Shown here one piece after another: positions 6,654-14,212 of a DNA stretch of 25,690 nucleotides (position 1 is its first letter; the number at the start of each line of letters is the position of its first letter). Below the pieces are notes generated by a model. That model searched no databases. It was not told the origin of the DNA and worked only from the letters and a program-made list of their open reading frames with translations. This DNA is from CAYJNO01 sp964371715 (GTDB lineage Bacteria > Bacillota_I > Bacilli_A > Erysipelotrichales > Erysipelotrichaceae): the NCBI GenBank assembly GCA_964371715.1, contig CAYJNO010000025.1, positions 1 through 25,690 of the forward strand. The letters run 5' to 3'. The translations under genes and the position numbers were made by a program.

Positions 6654-7283
6654 TCATCTTTTTGATTCATCTATATTATATGCATAATCACTTAATTTTT
6701 TTATCTCATTATCATGTGATACAATAATTACTGTTTTACCTGATTTCGCAAATTCTTTTAAATAGTTCATTACAATATTCGTATTCTCTTCGTCTAAAGA
6801 AGCCGTAGGTTCATCTGCTAAAATTAATTCAACATTCTTCAAATACACTTTAGTTAAAGCAACTCTTTGCTGCTCTCCACCTGAAAGTTCATATATTTTT
6901 CTATTCATTATATTAATTAATCCAAATTTATTTAAAGCATTCTCAATAATTTCACTACTAATTTTTTGATTTTTTTTTGAAATCTTTATATTTTCTACAA
7001 CTGTTAGATTATCCACTAGTCCAAAATTTTGAAATATAAACCCTATTTTATTAGTTAAATACTTTCTTTTTTCTTTTTCTTTAATAACTTTTACGTCATC
7101 ATAATACACTTCTCCCAAACTATAATCCTCAATCATTCCAATTATGTTTAACAGTGTTGTTTTTCCACAACCACTGACTCCATACAAGCATGTCACTGAT
7201 CCCGATGCTATGTCTAAGTTTAAATTTTCAAACAATTTATAATTATCAAAATTCTTATATAATCCTTTAATCTTAATTTTCAT
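6654..7283 (-). CDS. ABC transporter ATPase, bacteriocin-export type (LolD/MacB-like)
   Basis: This 209-residue ATPase has Walker A GVSGCGKT (35-42), Q-loop Gln85, signature LSGGEQQR (133-140), Walker B LILADE (153-158) and switch His190. All catalytic elements are present. The short single-domain form, GVSGCGKTTLLNIIG and an FtsX-like partner place it in the LolD/MacB group. This group includes the ATPases found beside lactococcin-972-type bacteriocins. Its ATG has a GGGAGGAAAG site and overlaps the end of the large membrane-protein gene by 11 bases, so the two are translationally coupled and probably form one transporter. It is the last gene of the minus-strand operon before a terminator. 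Expected role: export of, or immunity to, the peptide encoded at 9416-9757. Confidence 0.85.
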   Translation of the reverse strand: MKIKIKGLYKNFDNYKLFENLNLDIASGSVTCLYGVSGCGKTTLLNIIGMIEDYSLGEVYYDDVKVIKEKEKRKYLTNKIGFIFQNFGLVDNLTVVENIKISKKNQKISSEIIENALNKFGLINIMNRKIYELSGGEQQRVALTKVYLKNVELILADEPTASLDEENTNIVMNYLKEFAKSGKTVIIVSHDNEIKKLSDYAYNIDESKR

Positions 7284-9345
7284 TTTTCTTTCCTCCCAGC
7301 TTTCTTACTTTTATAACATAAAATGAATTTACTAATATTTCTATTACTACAAATGTTGTTATGATTCCATATAAAATCACATCTTGATATTTATATTTTA
7401 AAGTCAATACTACGAAAAAAACAGATAATATAATAAGTGTCAATTTGAGACAACGTTTAATAAATGTAGGAATATAATATCCTTCTGAATATTCAATGAA
7501 TGTTCTTTTTTTCATTGATTTATACATTATTGATATATTTTGGAATGATATTGTTATGAATATTAAAATAATTAGCCCTACTGTTAAAAAACCTTTCATA
7601 CTTCTTGTTAGTGAGCTTTCTGAAAATGTCTCATATTGATTATAGACACTCGTGATTATATAAGGATCAATAACTGAAGTTCCATTAAATTTGCTGTTAA
7701 TATATTCATTAGCTTCATCTATACTACCATCAAAATAAAAATGTAGTCCGAACAATCCATTATACTTTGAATGCTCTTCATCAAGTAAAAATATGGGTTT
7801 GTCTATAATGTAGCTTTCATCATAGAAAAATAGATTACCAAAATTTTCAGGATTACCATCATAATATATTTCATCTATACCATCAATATTTCCAAAATGA
7901 TAATATTTCGAATTATCTATAAATTCAGAATTTATATTATATGTATCTCTTTTATTATTTATATATACTGCATTTTGTTTCAGAGTGTCTTTCGCTAAAG
8001 TTGGTATTTGTTGAAAAACATAATTTCGATCTACTGTGTAGTATTGAGTATACTCAATATTTATGTTATTATCACCGTTTTCAGGCTCAATATAGTTATT
8101 AAAAAAGTAGAATCCATTAGATTCAATTTGTATTTCATATAGAATATCTTGAAATATTTGGCTCTCAAAAAATTCATATGGTGCAATCCCGTCAGGTGTT
8201 TTTATAGATAAGTTGCTTACTTTATATAAGTTATTATACCTTTCTTCATAAACTTCATCATATATTGAGTTTTTTATAAAAGCAGTTACCTCAATAGTGT
8301 TTGAAATTAGTAAAGAAGTACTTACAATTAGAACAATTAATTTTGTTATTCCTAAAAAATATGATGTTATTAATAGATATGATTTACCTTTAATTGATAT
8401 ATTAATTGAGACAAGTTTAATAATTGAGTATAGAATAAATGTAAAACAACACACTAGTAATAAATTGGCAAAAGCAAGAATAAATGATAGATTGTATACT
8501 AAAGAAACTTCCTTATAATCAAATGGTATGAATATTATGAATATAATGAAAGTTGAAAATATATATGCAAAAAATGAAATTATTATATTCTTAAGAATCA
8601 ATTTATTGTATATTTGCAAGTTTGAATATCCATTTAGTTTCATAACGTTTATCAACTTTTGATTGTTTAAAATATCAGTTATCATAATTAAAATAAATAA
8701 TACTGTAAATAGGATATTATTAACAAATGAAGATTTTAAATTATTTCTTTGTAGATCCATTAAATTAGTTTCATGTGCATCATACTCTATTATATCAATT
8801 ATAATATTTTCATATTTATTTGTAATTTCATTTTTTATTGCAACTTGTATATCAAAAGATATTCCTTCACCATCATTTGTATATATACCAAAATATCCAA
8901 ATGGACTTATTATACCATCATATTTTAAAGGTCTTATTATTAATTGTTCCTCAAATCCTAAATTAAAAATCCTATTATTTATTATTTTGTTATTAGTAGA
9001 ATACTCTTGAAAAACTTTTAATTGTGTTATTTCTCCTTCGTTTAGTAATATATTTTTCATGTATTCTATATTTTCACTAAATATATATAATACTGTACTA
9101 TTTAGGTATTTATCATAACTATTTTGTCCAATAGTTAAATCATATTTTTCTGCTAAAGTAGCTAGATAATCTACAAATTGCTCTTGATTAATACCATCTA
9201 TATTTCTAAAATTAATTTGTACTTTATTTGGTGAAGTATTCCAATTGTTATAGTTTTCTACAAGACTAGTATTATAGTAATCTGAGACAGAACGAAAACT
9301 TAATATCGATAAAAATATAAATAAAACTATAAATTTTTTTAACAT
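7273..9345 (-). CDS. Bacteriocin-associated large membrane protein (putative immunity/permease)
   Basis: Start assigned to the second ATG of an ATGATG pair (9343-9345) because AAGGAG lies six bases upstream; a TTG/ATG further upstream (9376-9381) sits within a hairpin. The product is 690 residues. It has one N-terminal hydrophobic segment, a long extracellular part, a block of four hydrophobic helices around residues 205-355, a second extracellular domain, and about three C-terminal helices from residue 585. This is the FtsX/MacB-like arrangement of the bacteriocin-associated 7-TM proteins that accompany lactococcin-972-like peptides. Function is inferred: self-immunity or peptide export together with the ATPase downstream. 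Many Asn, Tyr and Ile residues reflect the AT-rich region. Confidence 0.75.
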   Translation of the reverse strand: MLKKFIVLFIFLSILSFRSVSDYYNTSLVENYNNWNTSPNKVQINFRNIDGINQEQFVDYLATLAEKYDLTIGQNSYDKYLNSTVLYIFSENIEYMKNILLNEGEITQLKVFQEYSTNNKIINNRIFNLGFEEQLIIRPLKYDGIISPFGYFGIYTNDGEGISFDIQVAIKNEITNKYENIIIDIIEYDAHETNLMDLQRNNLKSSFVNNILFTVLFILIMITDILNNQKLINVMKLNGYSNLQIYNKLILKNIIISFFAYIFSTFIIFIIFIPFDYKEVSLVYNLSFILAFANLLLVCCFTFILYSIIKLVSINISIKGKSYLLITSYFLGITKLIVLIVSTSLLISNTIEVTAFIKNSIYDEVYEERYNNLYKVSNLSIKTPDGIAPYEFFESQIFQDILYEIQIESNGFYFFNNYIEPENGDNNINIEYTQYYTVDRNYVFQQIPTLAKDTLKQNAVYINNKRDTYNINSEFIDNSKYYHFGNIDGIDEIYYDGNPENFGNLFFYDESYIIDKPIFLLDEEHSKYNGLFGLHFYFDGSIDEANEYINSKFNGTSVIDPYIITSVYNQYETFSESSLTRSMKGFLTVGLIILIFITISFQNISIMYKSMKKRTFIEYSEGYYIPTFIKRCLKLTLIILSVFFVVLTLKYKYQDVILYGIITTFVVIEILVNSFYVIKVRKLGGKKNEN

Positions 9346-9367
9346 CATTTTCTCCTTTAAATTAATT

Positions 9368-9399
9368 CCAATAGACATCAAATTAAAGATGCCTATTGG
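9368..9399 (-). terminator. Intercistronic hairpin after the bacteriocin gene
   Basis: In minus-strand RNA CCAATAGGCATC pairs with GAUGUCUAUUGG over 12 bp, with one G-U pair and an 8-base loop. No T-run follows, only AATTAATTT. Position and shape suit a partial terminator or RNA-stability element that lets the peptide gene be expressed more than the membrane protein and ATPase genes behind it. Confidence 0.65.
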
Positions 9400-9415
9400 A
9401 TATTATATATTCATC

Positions 9416-9757
9416 TTATCTAATCATGCTTACAGATTGATTAATATCTAAAATATAATGTACATGATTATCGAATGCACTTTGTGACGTATACCAAACA
9501 TACACAGCAGACTTACCATTATTAACAAGATTAGAACAATTTTCATATGTGAATCCACCATGATTTACCGCTGCACAAGCTGAGTAATAGGTTGACTGTC
9601 TTAACCCTACTGTTGACCTAACAGATACTTCAGATGAATTATCTGAGTAATTAACTGAAATTCCAGTTCCACTATAACTCCAATTTGCCGCCGATACTGG
9701 AACTACTATAAAACAAGACATCACAAATATTCCAAATAATATTTTACATTTTTTCAT
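9416..9757 (-). CDS. Secreted peptide, probable lactococcin-972-like bacteriocin
   Basis: The 113-residue protein carries a clear Sec signal peptide: basic MKKCK, a hydrophobic core to about residue 20, then VSA with cleavage expected near residue 23. The mature part of about 90 residues begins NWSYSGTG. It is rich in Ser, Tyr, Val and Asn and has two cysteines (61 and 74) that could form a disulfide. No transmembrane segment follows. Lactococcin-972-family peptides are Sec-exported, begin with a Trp/Gly-rich motif, and are encoded just upstream of a large membrane protein and an ABC ATPase, as here. Sequence similarity alone is weak, so the name rests mainly on context. Start ATG has a GAGG site next to a palindrome. 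Confidence 0.62.
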   Translation of the reverse strand: MKKCKILFGIFVMSCFIVVPVSAANWSYSGTGISVNYSDNSSEVSVRSTVGLRQSTYYSACAAVNHGGFTYENCSNLVNNGKSAVYVWYTSQSAFDNHVHYILDINQSVSMIR

Positions 9758-9767
9758 AAATACCTCA

Positions 9768-9793
9768 TATTATCATATCAAAATATGATAATA
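9768..9793. promoter_or_regulatory. Palindrome immediately upstream of the bacteriocin ribosome binding site
   Basis: TATTATCATAT and ATATGATAATA are perfect inverse copies with a CAAA spacer, starting one base beyond the GAGG site (9763-9766). It may be an operator or a 5' RNA hairpin. The placement is the same as at 6137-6164 in front of the double-HTH gene. Confidence 0.65.
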
Positions 9794-10224
9794 CACTATC
9801 TAGACTATTTTTATCTTTAGTCAAAGATGTAAAAAACTAACTATACTAAATATTAAACTTACTAATGTAATCACTCCTTTTCTTGGATGAAAGAAATAAT
9901 ATAAATACTTCACTTCATATTTTTTTAAGCATGCTTATATTATTATCAATATCATATGAAGTTTACATAGACAATATTTCCCTATCGAGTGGCATATTTT
10001 TTACTCGAAAGGTATTATTAATTTAATATAATATTATCTATGGAATTGAATATTATTAAATTATTATAAACTTAAATGTAAATACTAATATTGAAATAAA
10101 TTATTAATCAAATCTAAGTGGATAGGTCACAATAAACTTATTTATATTAAGATAAATAGCCAGCGTATGAAATTTAATCTTTTGGTTAAAAAAAGAACTC
10201 AACACTAATCATCTTACCGATTAA
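9794..10224. other. Bacteriocin upstream region, no gene recognised
   Basis: The minus strand holds a TTGACT hexamer (9819-9824) that could be a -35 element, but no convincing -10 at correct spacing. Small palindromes occur, such as AAGCATGCTT near 9928 and a CGAGT/ACTCG pair near 9987-10010. Fragments of plus-strand reading frame from about 10110 are interrupted by stops. Regulatory sequence for the bacteriocin operon is expected here. Confidence 0.45.
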
Positions 10225-10532
10225 AAAACAAAATATCATAACTTGATTATTAATCAATTAGATTGGTGCAATAAATTAGAGAATAAAGATAAAATCTTAG
10301 TTAAAGCAAAGAAACTATATGAAAAAATCACAAGTAGGAATTGCAACCAAAATATCAAAGATAGAACTTGCAATTTTCCTAAATTAGAAAAGCATTAAAA
10401 AATTATATTAATAATGATCAAAATATTGAAAATAACTTTTCACTAGATGGACTCGCTAAAAAGCAAGTAGAAGTTGATAAAAAAAGAAGTGTACCTTCGC
10501 TCGATAAGAAAAAAATGCTAAAAATGATTTAG
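10225..10532 (+). pseudogene. Remnant of a plus-strand gene, C-terminal part in two frames
   Basis: The plus strand reads KTKYHNLIINQLDWCNKLEN and on for 57 codons to a TAA at 10396-10398. After a frame change it continues as KNYINNDQNIENNFSLDGLA and on to PSLDKKKMLKMI and a TAG at 10530-10532. A strong terminator follows 8 bases later, as expected for a real gene end. Lys/Asn-rich helical composition is reminiscent of plasmid mobilisation or replication protein tails, but no family is identified. The last 50 bases, the stop codon and the terminator are repeated near 24960-25037. Confidence 0.5.
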
Positions 10533-10660
10533 AAAAGTAACAACGGGGTCTATGACTGATCCCGTTGCTTTTTTAACTTCTATTTAGAATTTGATATTTA
10601 AATTTATAACCTTCTTATATGAACTAACTAAGTCTAGTCCCCTATTCGTCAAATGCTCAT
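10480..10660. repeat. Block C, copy 1 (about 180 bp; copy 2 at 24952-25128)
   Basis: The two copies share the 3' end of the decayed plus-strand gene, the CAACGG terminator and the stretch GAACTAACTAAGT through CCCCTATTCGTC, ending at TGCTCAT. Identity is high but interrupted by small differences. Both copies stop within a few bases of the 3' end of a different minus-strand gene: a membrane protein here and a lipoprotein at 25125. Confidence 0.8.
10541..10574 (+). terminator. Intrinsic terminator
   Basis: CAACGGGGTC pairs with GATCCCGTTG (one wobble pair) around a 7-base loop, followed by CTTTTTT. It closes the decayed plus-strand gene. A second copy is at 25011-25037. Confidence 0.85.
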
Positions 10661-10665
10661 AATAG

Positions 10666-10986
10666 TTACTTTTTAATTTTAAAAAATATTTTTCCAATAA
10701 AATTTCCAACAAGTGATATAATTCCATATCCCACAATATAAACAGAAGCTGTTGAATTATAGTAAATAAATATTGTTGGTGCAAATAGAAGTGCGACGAT
10801 TATTGGATAAATTATATTAAATGAATGTTTTATTCCATAAATTAATGAGGTTATAAAACATATTAAAGGTAATAAAATTAGCATAACTCCCATTGCAGTC
10901 CCAGTATCTTTAATAATTATAGGCATTAAATAAAATGCTATTATATTTATAATTAGATATGGTAACATTTCTTTGAAATTTTTCAT
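10666..10986 (-). CDS. Small membrane protein of unknown function
   Basis: The 106-residue protein has four predicted hydrophobic helices (about residues 8-24, 32-50, 56-73 and 80-100) with short polar links and a basic C-terminus FFKIKK. A perfect AGGAGGG lies 8 bases before the ATG. It resembles conserved four-helix membrane proteins seen in Firmicutes, but I cannot give a function. It is a single-gene cargo. Upstream lies the 3' end of a decayed serine resolvase with a terminator (11000-11105). Downstream, five bases after the stop, begins block C. A different gene occupies the equivalent place at 25125-25502. Confidence 0.7.
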   Translation of the reverse strand: MKNFKEMLPYLIINIIAFYLMPIIIKDTGTAMGVMLILLPLICFITSLIYGIKHSFNIIYPIIVALLFAPTIFIYYNSTASVYIVGYGIISLVGNFIGKIFFKIKK

Positions 10987-10999
10987 TGATTATCCCTCC

Positions 11000-11105
11000 T
11001 ATTATATAAATAATCTTTAATTTATTATACACTTTAAATCAATATGTTAAAAGGGTCAGTAACTGACCCTTTCTTATATTTATATGTTTATATAGTGTTG
11101 CTTGA
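11000..11105 (-). pseudogene. 3' remnant of a serine resolvase with its terminator (copy R1)
   Basis: The minus strand reads the last codons of a resolvase HTH (QATLYKHINIRKG). It then runs through the terminator palindrome AAAGGGTCAGT-A-ACTGACCCTTT (11050-11072), because the stop codon seen in the other copies is lost. Homology with copies R2 (24775-24940) and R3 (25517-25685) ends at 11105, where unrelated sequence begins. Confidence 0.7.
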
Positions 11106-11143
11106 AGTTTAATTTCGTATCCAGTGTAGAAAACCCCCTTTAC

Positions 11144-11310
11144 AGTGAATAGAATTTTTTTAATGGATCACCAATATTAAGATAAGAAAAAACACAGCAG
11201 TACCTCCTTCGCATTTAGCGTTTTGATACCGTCATGTTTTGATTTAGCTAGTTTATGCACGGATATATAGGGTTGCTACACGACGGGTTTTTTTGCCATC
11301 GTGCGGTAAC
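11144..11310. repeat. Direct repeat A, copy 1 (167 bp; copy 2 at 19069-19236)
   Basis: The two copies differ at only about six positions. Each contains, on the minus strand, a hairpin with arms GTTGCTACACGACGG and a CCATCGTGCGG partner around a T-run (11272-11310). An AT-rich leader and AAGGAGG follow. A GTG with that site opens an 11-codon frame here (11160-11195), but the second copy has one more A in a run and shifts it, so this is probably not a conserved peptide. It looks like a leader or attenuator region duplicated without its gene. Confidence 0.9.
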
Positions 11311-11351
11311 CTAGTTATTTATTGATATGTGAAATTAAGAAGCCGACAATT

Positions 11352-11370
11352 TATGAGAGTAATTCTCATA
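11352..11370. terminator. Short hairpin overlapping the stop of the HTH-membrane gene
   Basis: TATGAGA pairs with TCTCATA around GTAAT, covering the TGA stop codon at 11366-11368. The stem is short and no long T-run follows, so the call is weak. Confidence 0.4.
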
Positions 11371-12364
11371 GATTTAAGTAAAAACTATATAGTAACGCTC
11401 CCCAAATAATGAGATTGGTACAAATAGCGAAATAAAATATTTTTGTTGTCTTGTATGCTACTTGATTTTTATTGCATTTATTAACAAAACTAACCTCAAA
11501 AATATGTGTGACAATATTGATAAGTAAAGACACAAGTATATAGGGTACTGGGTGGAAAGTAGCAATAAGATTACTTTCTGTATCAAGGTACAACGAAAAG
11601 CCAGCAACCGCAAAAACTGTTGTCAGTATAAATACGGCTATTACAACAGTAATTGTCATTAGTCTAAAAGAGTTAGATTTTTCTATCGTTTTTGTATTTA
11701 TCAATATTTCATCTTGATTTCTTAGGTTGATAACCCAGGTGTAAATTAAAAAGTTTATGATATACGCAAATAGAAAGATAAACAACAAATATGTCGCTTG
11801 TCCTGCTAACGTAACGGCAAATGATAGCAGATTAAATACGAGTGAGCTAATTAAAAAGTAGACTTCAATGTTGTAAAGCATTTGCTTTAATTTCAAAATA
11901 TCAAACTCTTTGACTTTGTTATAACCGCCGACAAATGAAAAATTATTGTTCTTGATAATACTTTCAAATATAAAATAAACAGTTGTAGCCATTGCTAAAA
12001 TAACGGCGACTACAACTAACCCTAAATACCCATATTCTGTGTTATTAAATATGGGTATATATATACCATACAACACAGCAGAAATAAAAACTAAAATGTA
12101 GATAGATTTACACATTTTTGTACTAGATTCTCTTTTGTTAAAATTGTCTGTCGGTGGTGTTAGGTTTAATATTTCATCTACGCTGATTGAGTAGATTTGG
12201 CTCAATTTTGTTATTGTGGAAGTATCAGGTTGCGTTTTGTCTCTTTCCCAATTTGATATTGCTTGCCTACTTATATTTAACTTTTCCGCTAAATCTTCCT
12301 GTGACAAATTATTTTGTTTCCTTAGGTAAGATAAATACTCACCGATAGTTTGATTTTCATTCAT
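11366..12364 (-). CDS. XRE-type HTH protein with C-terminal membrane domain
   Basis: The ATG at 12362-12364 has GGAGG eight bases upstream; the longer reading frame above it belongs to an ICE remnant and is not used. The 332-residue product has an N-terminal XRE HTH (residues 1-65) with TIGEYLSYLRKQNNLSQEDL, ISRQAISNWERDKTQPD and LSQIYSISVDEIL. After a linker come about seven hydrophobic helices to the C-terminus. HTH-plus-membrane proteins of this type are common in Firmicutes and are thought to be membrane-tethered regulators; the ligand is unknown. It is separated from the ECF sigma operon by an ICE fragment, so cotranscription with it is uncertain. Confidence 0.8.
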   Translation of the reverse strand: MNENQTIGEYLSYLRKQNNLSQEDLAEKLNISRQAISNWERDKTQPDTSTITKLSQIYSISVDEILNLTPPTDNFNKRESSTKMCKSIYILVFISAVLYGIYIPIFNNTEYGYLGLVVVAVILAMATTVYFIFESIIKNNNFSFVGGYNKVKEFDILKLKQMLYNIEVYFLISSLVFNLLSFAVTLAGQATYLLFIFLFAYIINFLIYTWVINLRNQDEILINTKTIEKSNSFRLMTITVVIAVFILTTVFAVAGFSLYLDTESNLIATFHPVPYILVSLLINIVTHIFEVSFVNKCNKNQVAYKTTKIFYFAICTNLIIWGALLYSFYLNL

Positions 12365-12386
12365 GTAGATGACCTCCATATTTTTT

Positions 12387-12620
12387 CTATATCTCAATGA
12401 TACATGAATACGAATTGCTATACAAGAATTGCATAATTGCATTTCCGCAATCGTCTGTTGCATCGGTGCGTTGTGCGTAAATCATAAGTTGCTCGTGAAA
12501 TGGGTACTTATATAGTCTACCCATAACATCTAAAAAGCCCGTCCAGTTGGACAGGCTTTTTGTTACTTGTTCGGCAGTCTGCTCGAACATTTCAGCGTAT
12601 ATCTGTTTTTTGTTTGCCAT
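12387..12620 (-). pseudogene. Truncated N-terminus of a Tn1549-type large methylase/helicase
   Basis: From an ATG (12618-12620) with GGAGG nine bases upstream the minus strand reads MANKKQIYAEMFEQTAEQVT and on to YKYPFHEQLMIYAQRTDAT. This is the hallmark start of the very large methylase/SNF2-helicase proteins of Tn1549-family conjugative elements. After DATDD similarity ends, and the frame closes about 20 codons later at 12387. Intact family members exceed 2,000 residues, so well over 95 percent is missing. The break lies near 12450, next to the leader of the HTH-membrane gene. Confidence 0.8.
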
Positions 12621-12659
12621 AGGGCGTTTCCTCCTTTTTTTGTTTTGGGGTAAAAGAAA

Positions 12660-12688
12660 AGCACCTACTGAATTAATCAATAAGTGCT
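12660..12688 (-). terminator. Leader hairpin upstream of the ICE methylase remnant
   Basis: AGCACTTATTGA pairs imperfectly with TCAGTAGGTGCT and is followed on the minus strand by TTTTCTTTTA, about 40 bases before the remnant's start codon. It looks like a leader terminator. A comparable hairpin precedes the integrase fragments. Confidence 0.55.
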
Positions 12689-12785
12689 GTGCTTAACTAG
12701 TTCTATTTTATCAAAGGTTTAGTTAATGAAAATTTCATTTGTATTTTTTTCATTATTCCTTTTCGCAGGGTATTGCTCATTTTGT

Positions 12786-12980
12786 CTACTTAGATTTGTG
12801 TTTGAGCACTAATACCCACACTACACCTGTAATTATACCATACACACCATAAATGGCATATGTAACCGAATTGCTCCAAAGAAAACTGGCTTGCGGATTG
12901 CTGAGTGCATAGATAAAGAAGATAACTGCTATTGCTATCATTACAAGGGCTACTATGAGTTTTACATTTTTGCTTTCCAT
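12786..12980 (-). CDS. Small two-helix membrane protein, last gene of the ECF-ABC operon
   Basis: The start is set at the ATG at 12978-12980, because the earlier in-frame ATG (12992) overlaps the GGAGG site. The 64-residue product has two hydrophobic helices (about residues 8-26 and 38-58) and a basic KHKSK tail. No family is recognised. It lies 36 bases after the second permease and is probably cotranscribed with it. The heptamer ATGAGCA occurs five bases after its stop, as after the 106-residue gene at 10666. It could be an accessory subunit of the transporter or an independent passenger. Confidence 0.65.
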   Translation of the reverse strand: MESKNVKLIVALVMIAIAVIFFIYALSNPQASFLWSNSVTYAIYGVYGIITGVVWVLVLKHKSK

Positions 12981-13015
12981 ATGCACCTCCATGAGTTTTT
13001 AAATGCTCTTTTGTT

Positions 13016-14212
13016 TTAATCCGATAAATCGACCTTTTTTGTTCTGTTGTCAAAAATCAACACCATCACTACACCGATTATAAAAATGGTTACTGTAACA
13101 ATAATTTCAATCATTGGTATGCCTGTGAGCATATATAGATTATTTTTTATAAAAAAAGAATAGAAAAACGGATAATCCATAATGCCATTTATCAATATCG
13201 TGATTACTACGAAAAGAGGTAGCACTTTTAATAACATAGAAATGTAGTTGCTACTGTAATATGACAATACAAATGTTATAACAGATGTGGAAATGCTGAT
13301 AACATAACACATCATAATTAAAGCTACGCACCACACTCCGTATGTCCAATTAACCCAAGCGTATGATTGTGTGATGAATGATACTATGCTTGAATCTACA
13401 AACATACGCACCTTATCTAACGGAAATATGCTACCAAATACAATTAGCATTATTGTAGTCATCAAAAATGCTGATAAAATATTTGCTTTTAGCTGTACTT
13501 TAAAGATAGTTCTTCCGCGTCGGCTCGACCATTGTAGCGGCACCATATTACTGCTTCTGTCTTTAACCGCGACGGGTGCAGTTAAGATACAGACAGAAAG
13601 AGTTATCAATATCAACAGATATGTTAGGTACCTTACAGTGTGATCTAATACTTCTTGTGAAAATATACTGCGTTTAGAATTATCAGAGAGCAATTCCATT
13701 GCCCTTTGATACTCTAAATGGTTGGAATTATCTATATTAACGATTTGTTTTTCATACTCTGTGTAACTTTCTATAAATTGATTGTAGGCACGAAGTTTAG
13801 ATGCCACATTTCCAGTTGTGCTTTCATCATATAAATCAGCTGTAATACTATCCATATCATCATATATATTTTCCAAATTATTGTCATAAACATTTTGTCT
13901 GAAAATCGAAAAATCCTCAATGGTGTTAATGTTATATTGCTGTGCAATTTCGTTATTCGCTATGTAAGTATCGGCATAAGCAATCAACTCTTGCATTTCA
14001 ACCTTAACTTGCTCCATTTCTTTCGGCTCTAAAGTGTTGCCATATTTTTTTACCATATCTACAGCAGTTTCATAGTAGCCTTTAGCTGGGATACCATATG
14101 CAAAATTTTTGACATCATAATGAAGGAACATAAAAAAATATACAAGGCTTACAAGTGCAATTACGAGTAAAATAATAGGTTTCCATATTTTCTTTATTTC
14201 TTCAAGAAACAT
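13016..14212 (-). CDS. ABC-2-type transporter permease (second)
   Basis: The 398-residue protein has one N-terminal helix (about 14-32), an extracytoplasmic helical region of about 150 residues, then six hydrophobic helices from about residue 190 to 390. This is the layout of ABC-2/NatB-like permeases. The segment VAVKDRSSNMVPLQWSSRRG between the first two helices of the block resembles the coupling region of this family. The ATG has an AAAGGATG site, and the gene overlaps the preceding permease by 11 bases. Together with the gene at 14202-15365 it probably forms a heterodimeric channel driven by the ATPase at 15362-16210. Confidence 0.8.
   Translation of the reverse strand: MFLEEIKKIWKPIILLVIALVSLVYFFMFLHYDVKNFAYGIPAKGYYETAVDMVKKYGNTLEPKEMEQVKVEMQELIAYADTYIANNEIAQQYNINTIEDFSIFRQNVYDNNLENIYDDMDSITADLYDESTTGNVASKLRAYNQFIESYTEYEKQIVNIDNSNHLEYQRAMELLSDNSKRSIFSQEVLDHTVRYLTYLLILITLSVCILTAPVAVKDRSSNMVPLQWSSRRGRTIFKVQLKANILSAFLMTTIMLIVFGSIFPLDKVRMFVDSSIVSFITQSYAWVNWTYGVWCVALIMMCYVISISTSVITFVLSYYSSNYISMLLKVLPLFVVITILINGIMDYPFFYSFFIKNNLYMLTGIPMIEIIVTVTIFIIGVVMVLIFDNRTKKVDLSD

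Noticed and set aside
10584..10784. Minus-strand frame of 66 codons overlapping the small membrane protein
   Set aside because: It overlaps the well-supported gene at 10666-10986 in another frame and runs through block C, where the second copy does not preserve the frame.
11160..11195. Eleven-codon leader peptide (GTG start) inside direct repeat A
   Set aside because: The ribosome binding site is good, but the second copy has an extra A in the run near 19115 and loses the frame, so coding is not supported.
12790..13053. Minus-strand frame of 87 codons over the 64-residue membrane protein
   Set aside because: It is a shadow frame. The gene at 12786-12980 has the ribosome binding site, the hydrophobic pattern and the operon position.
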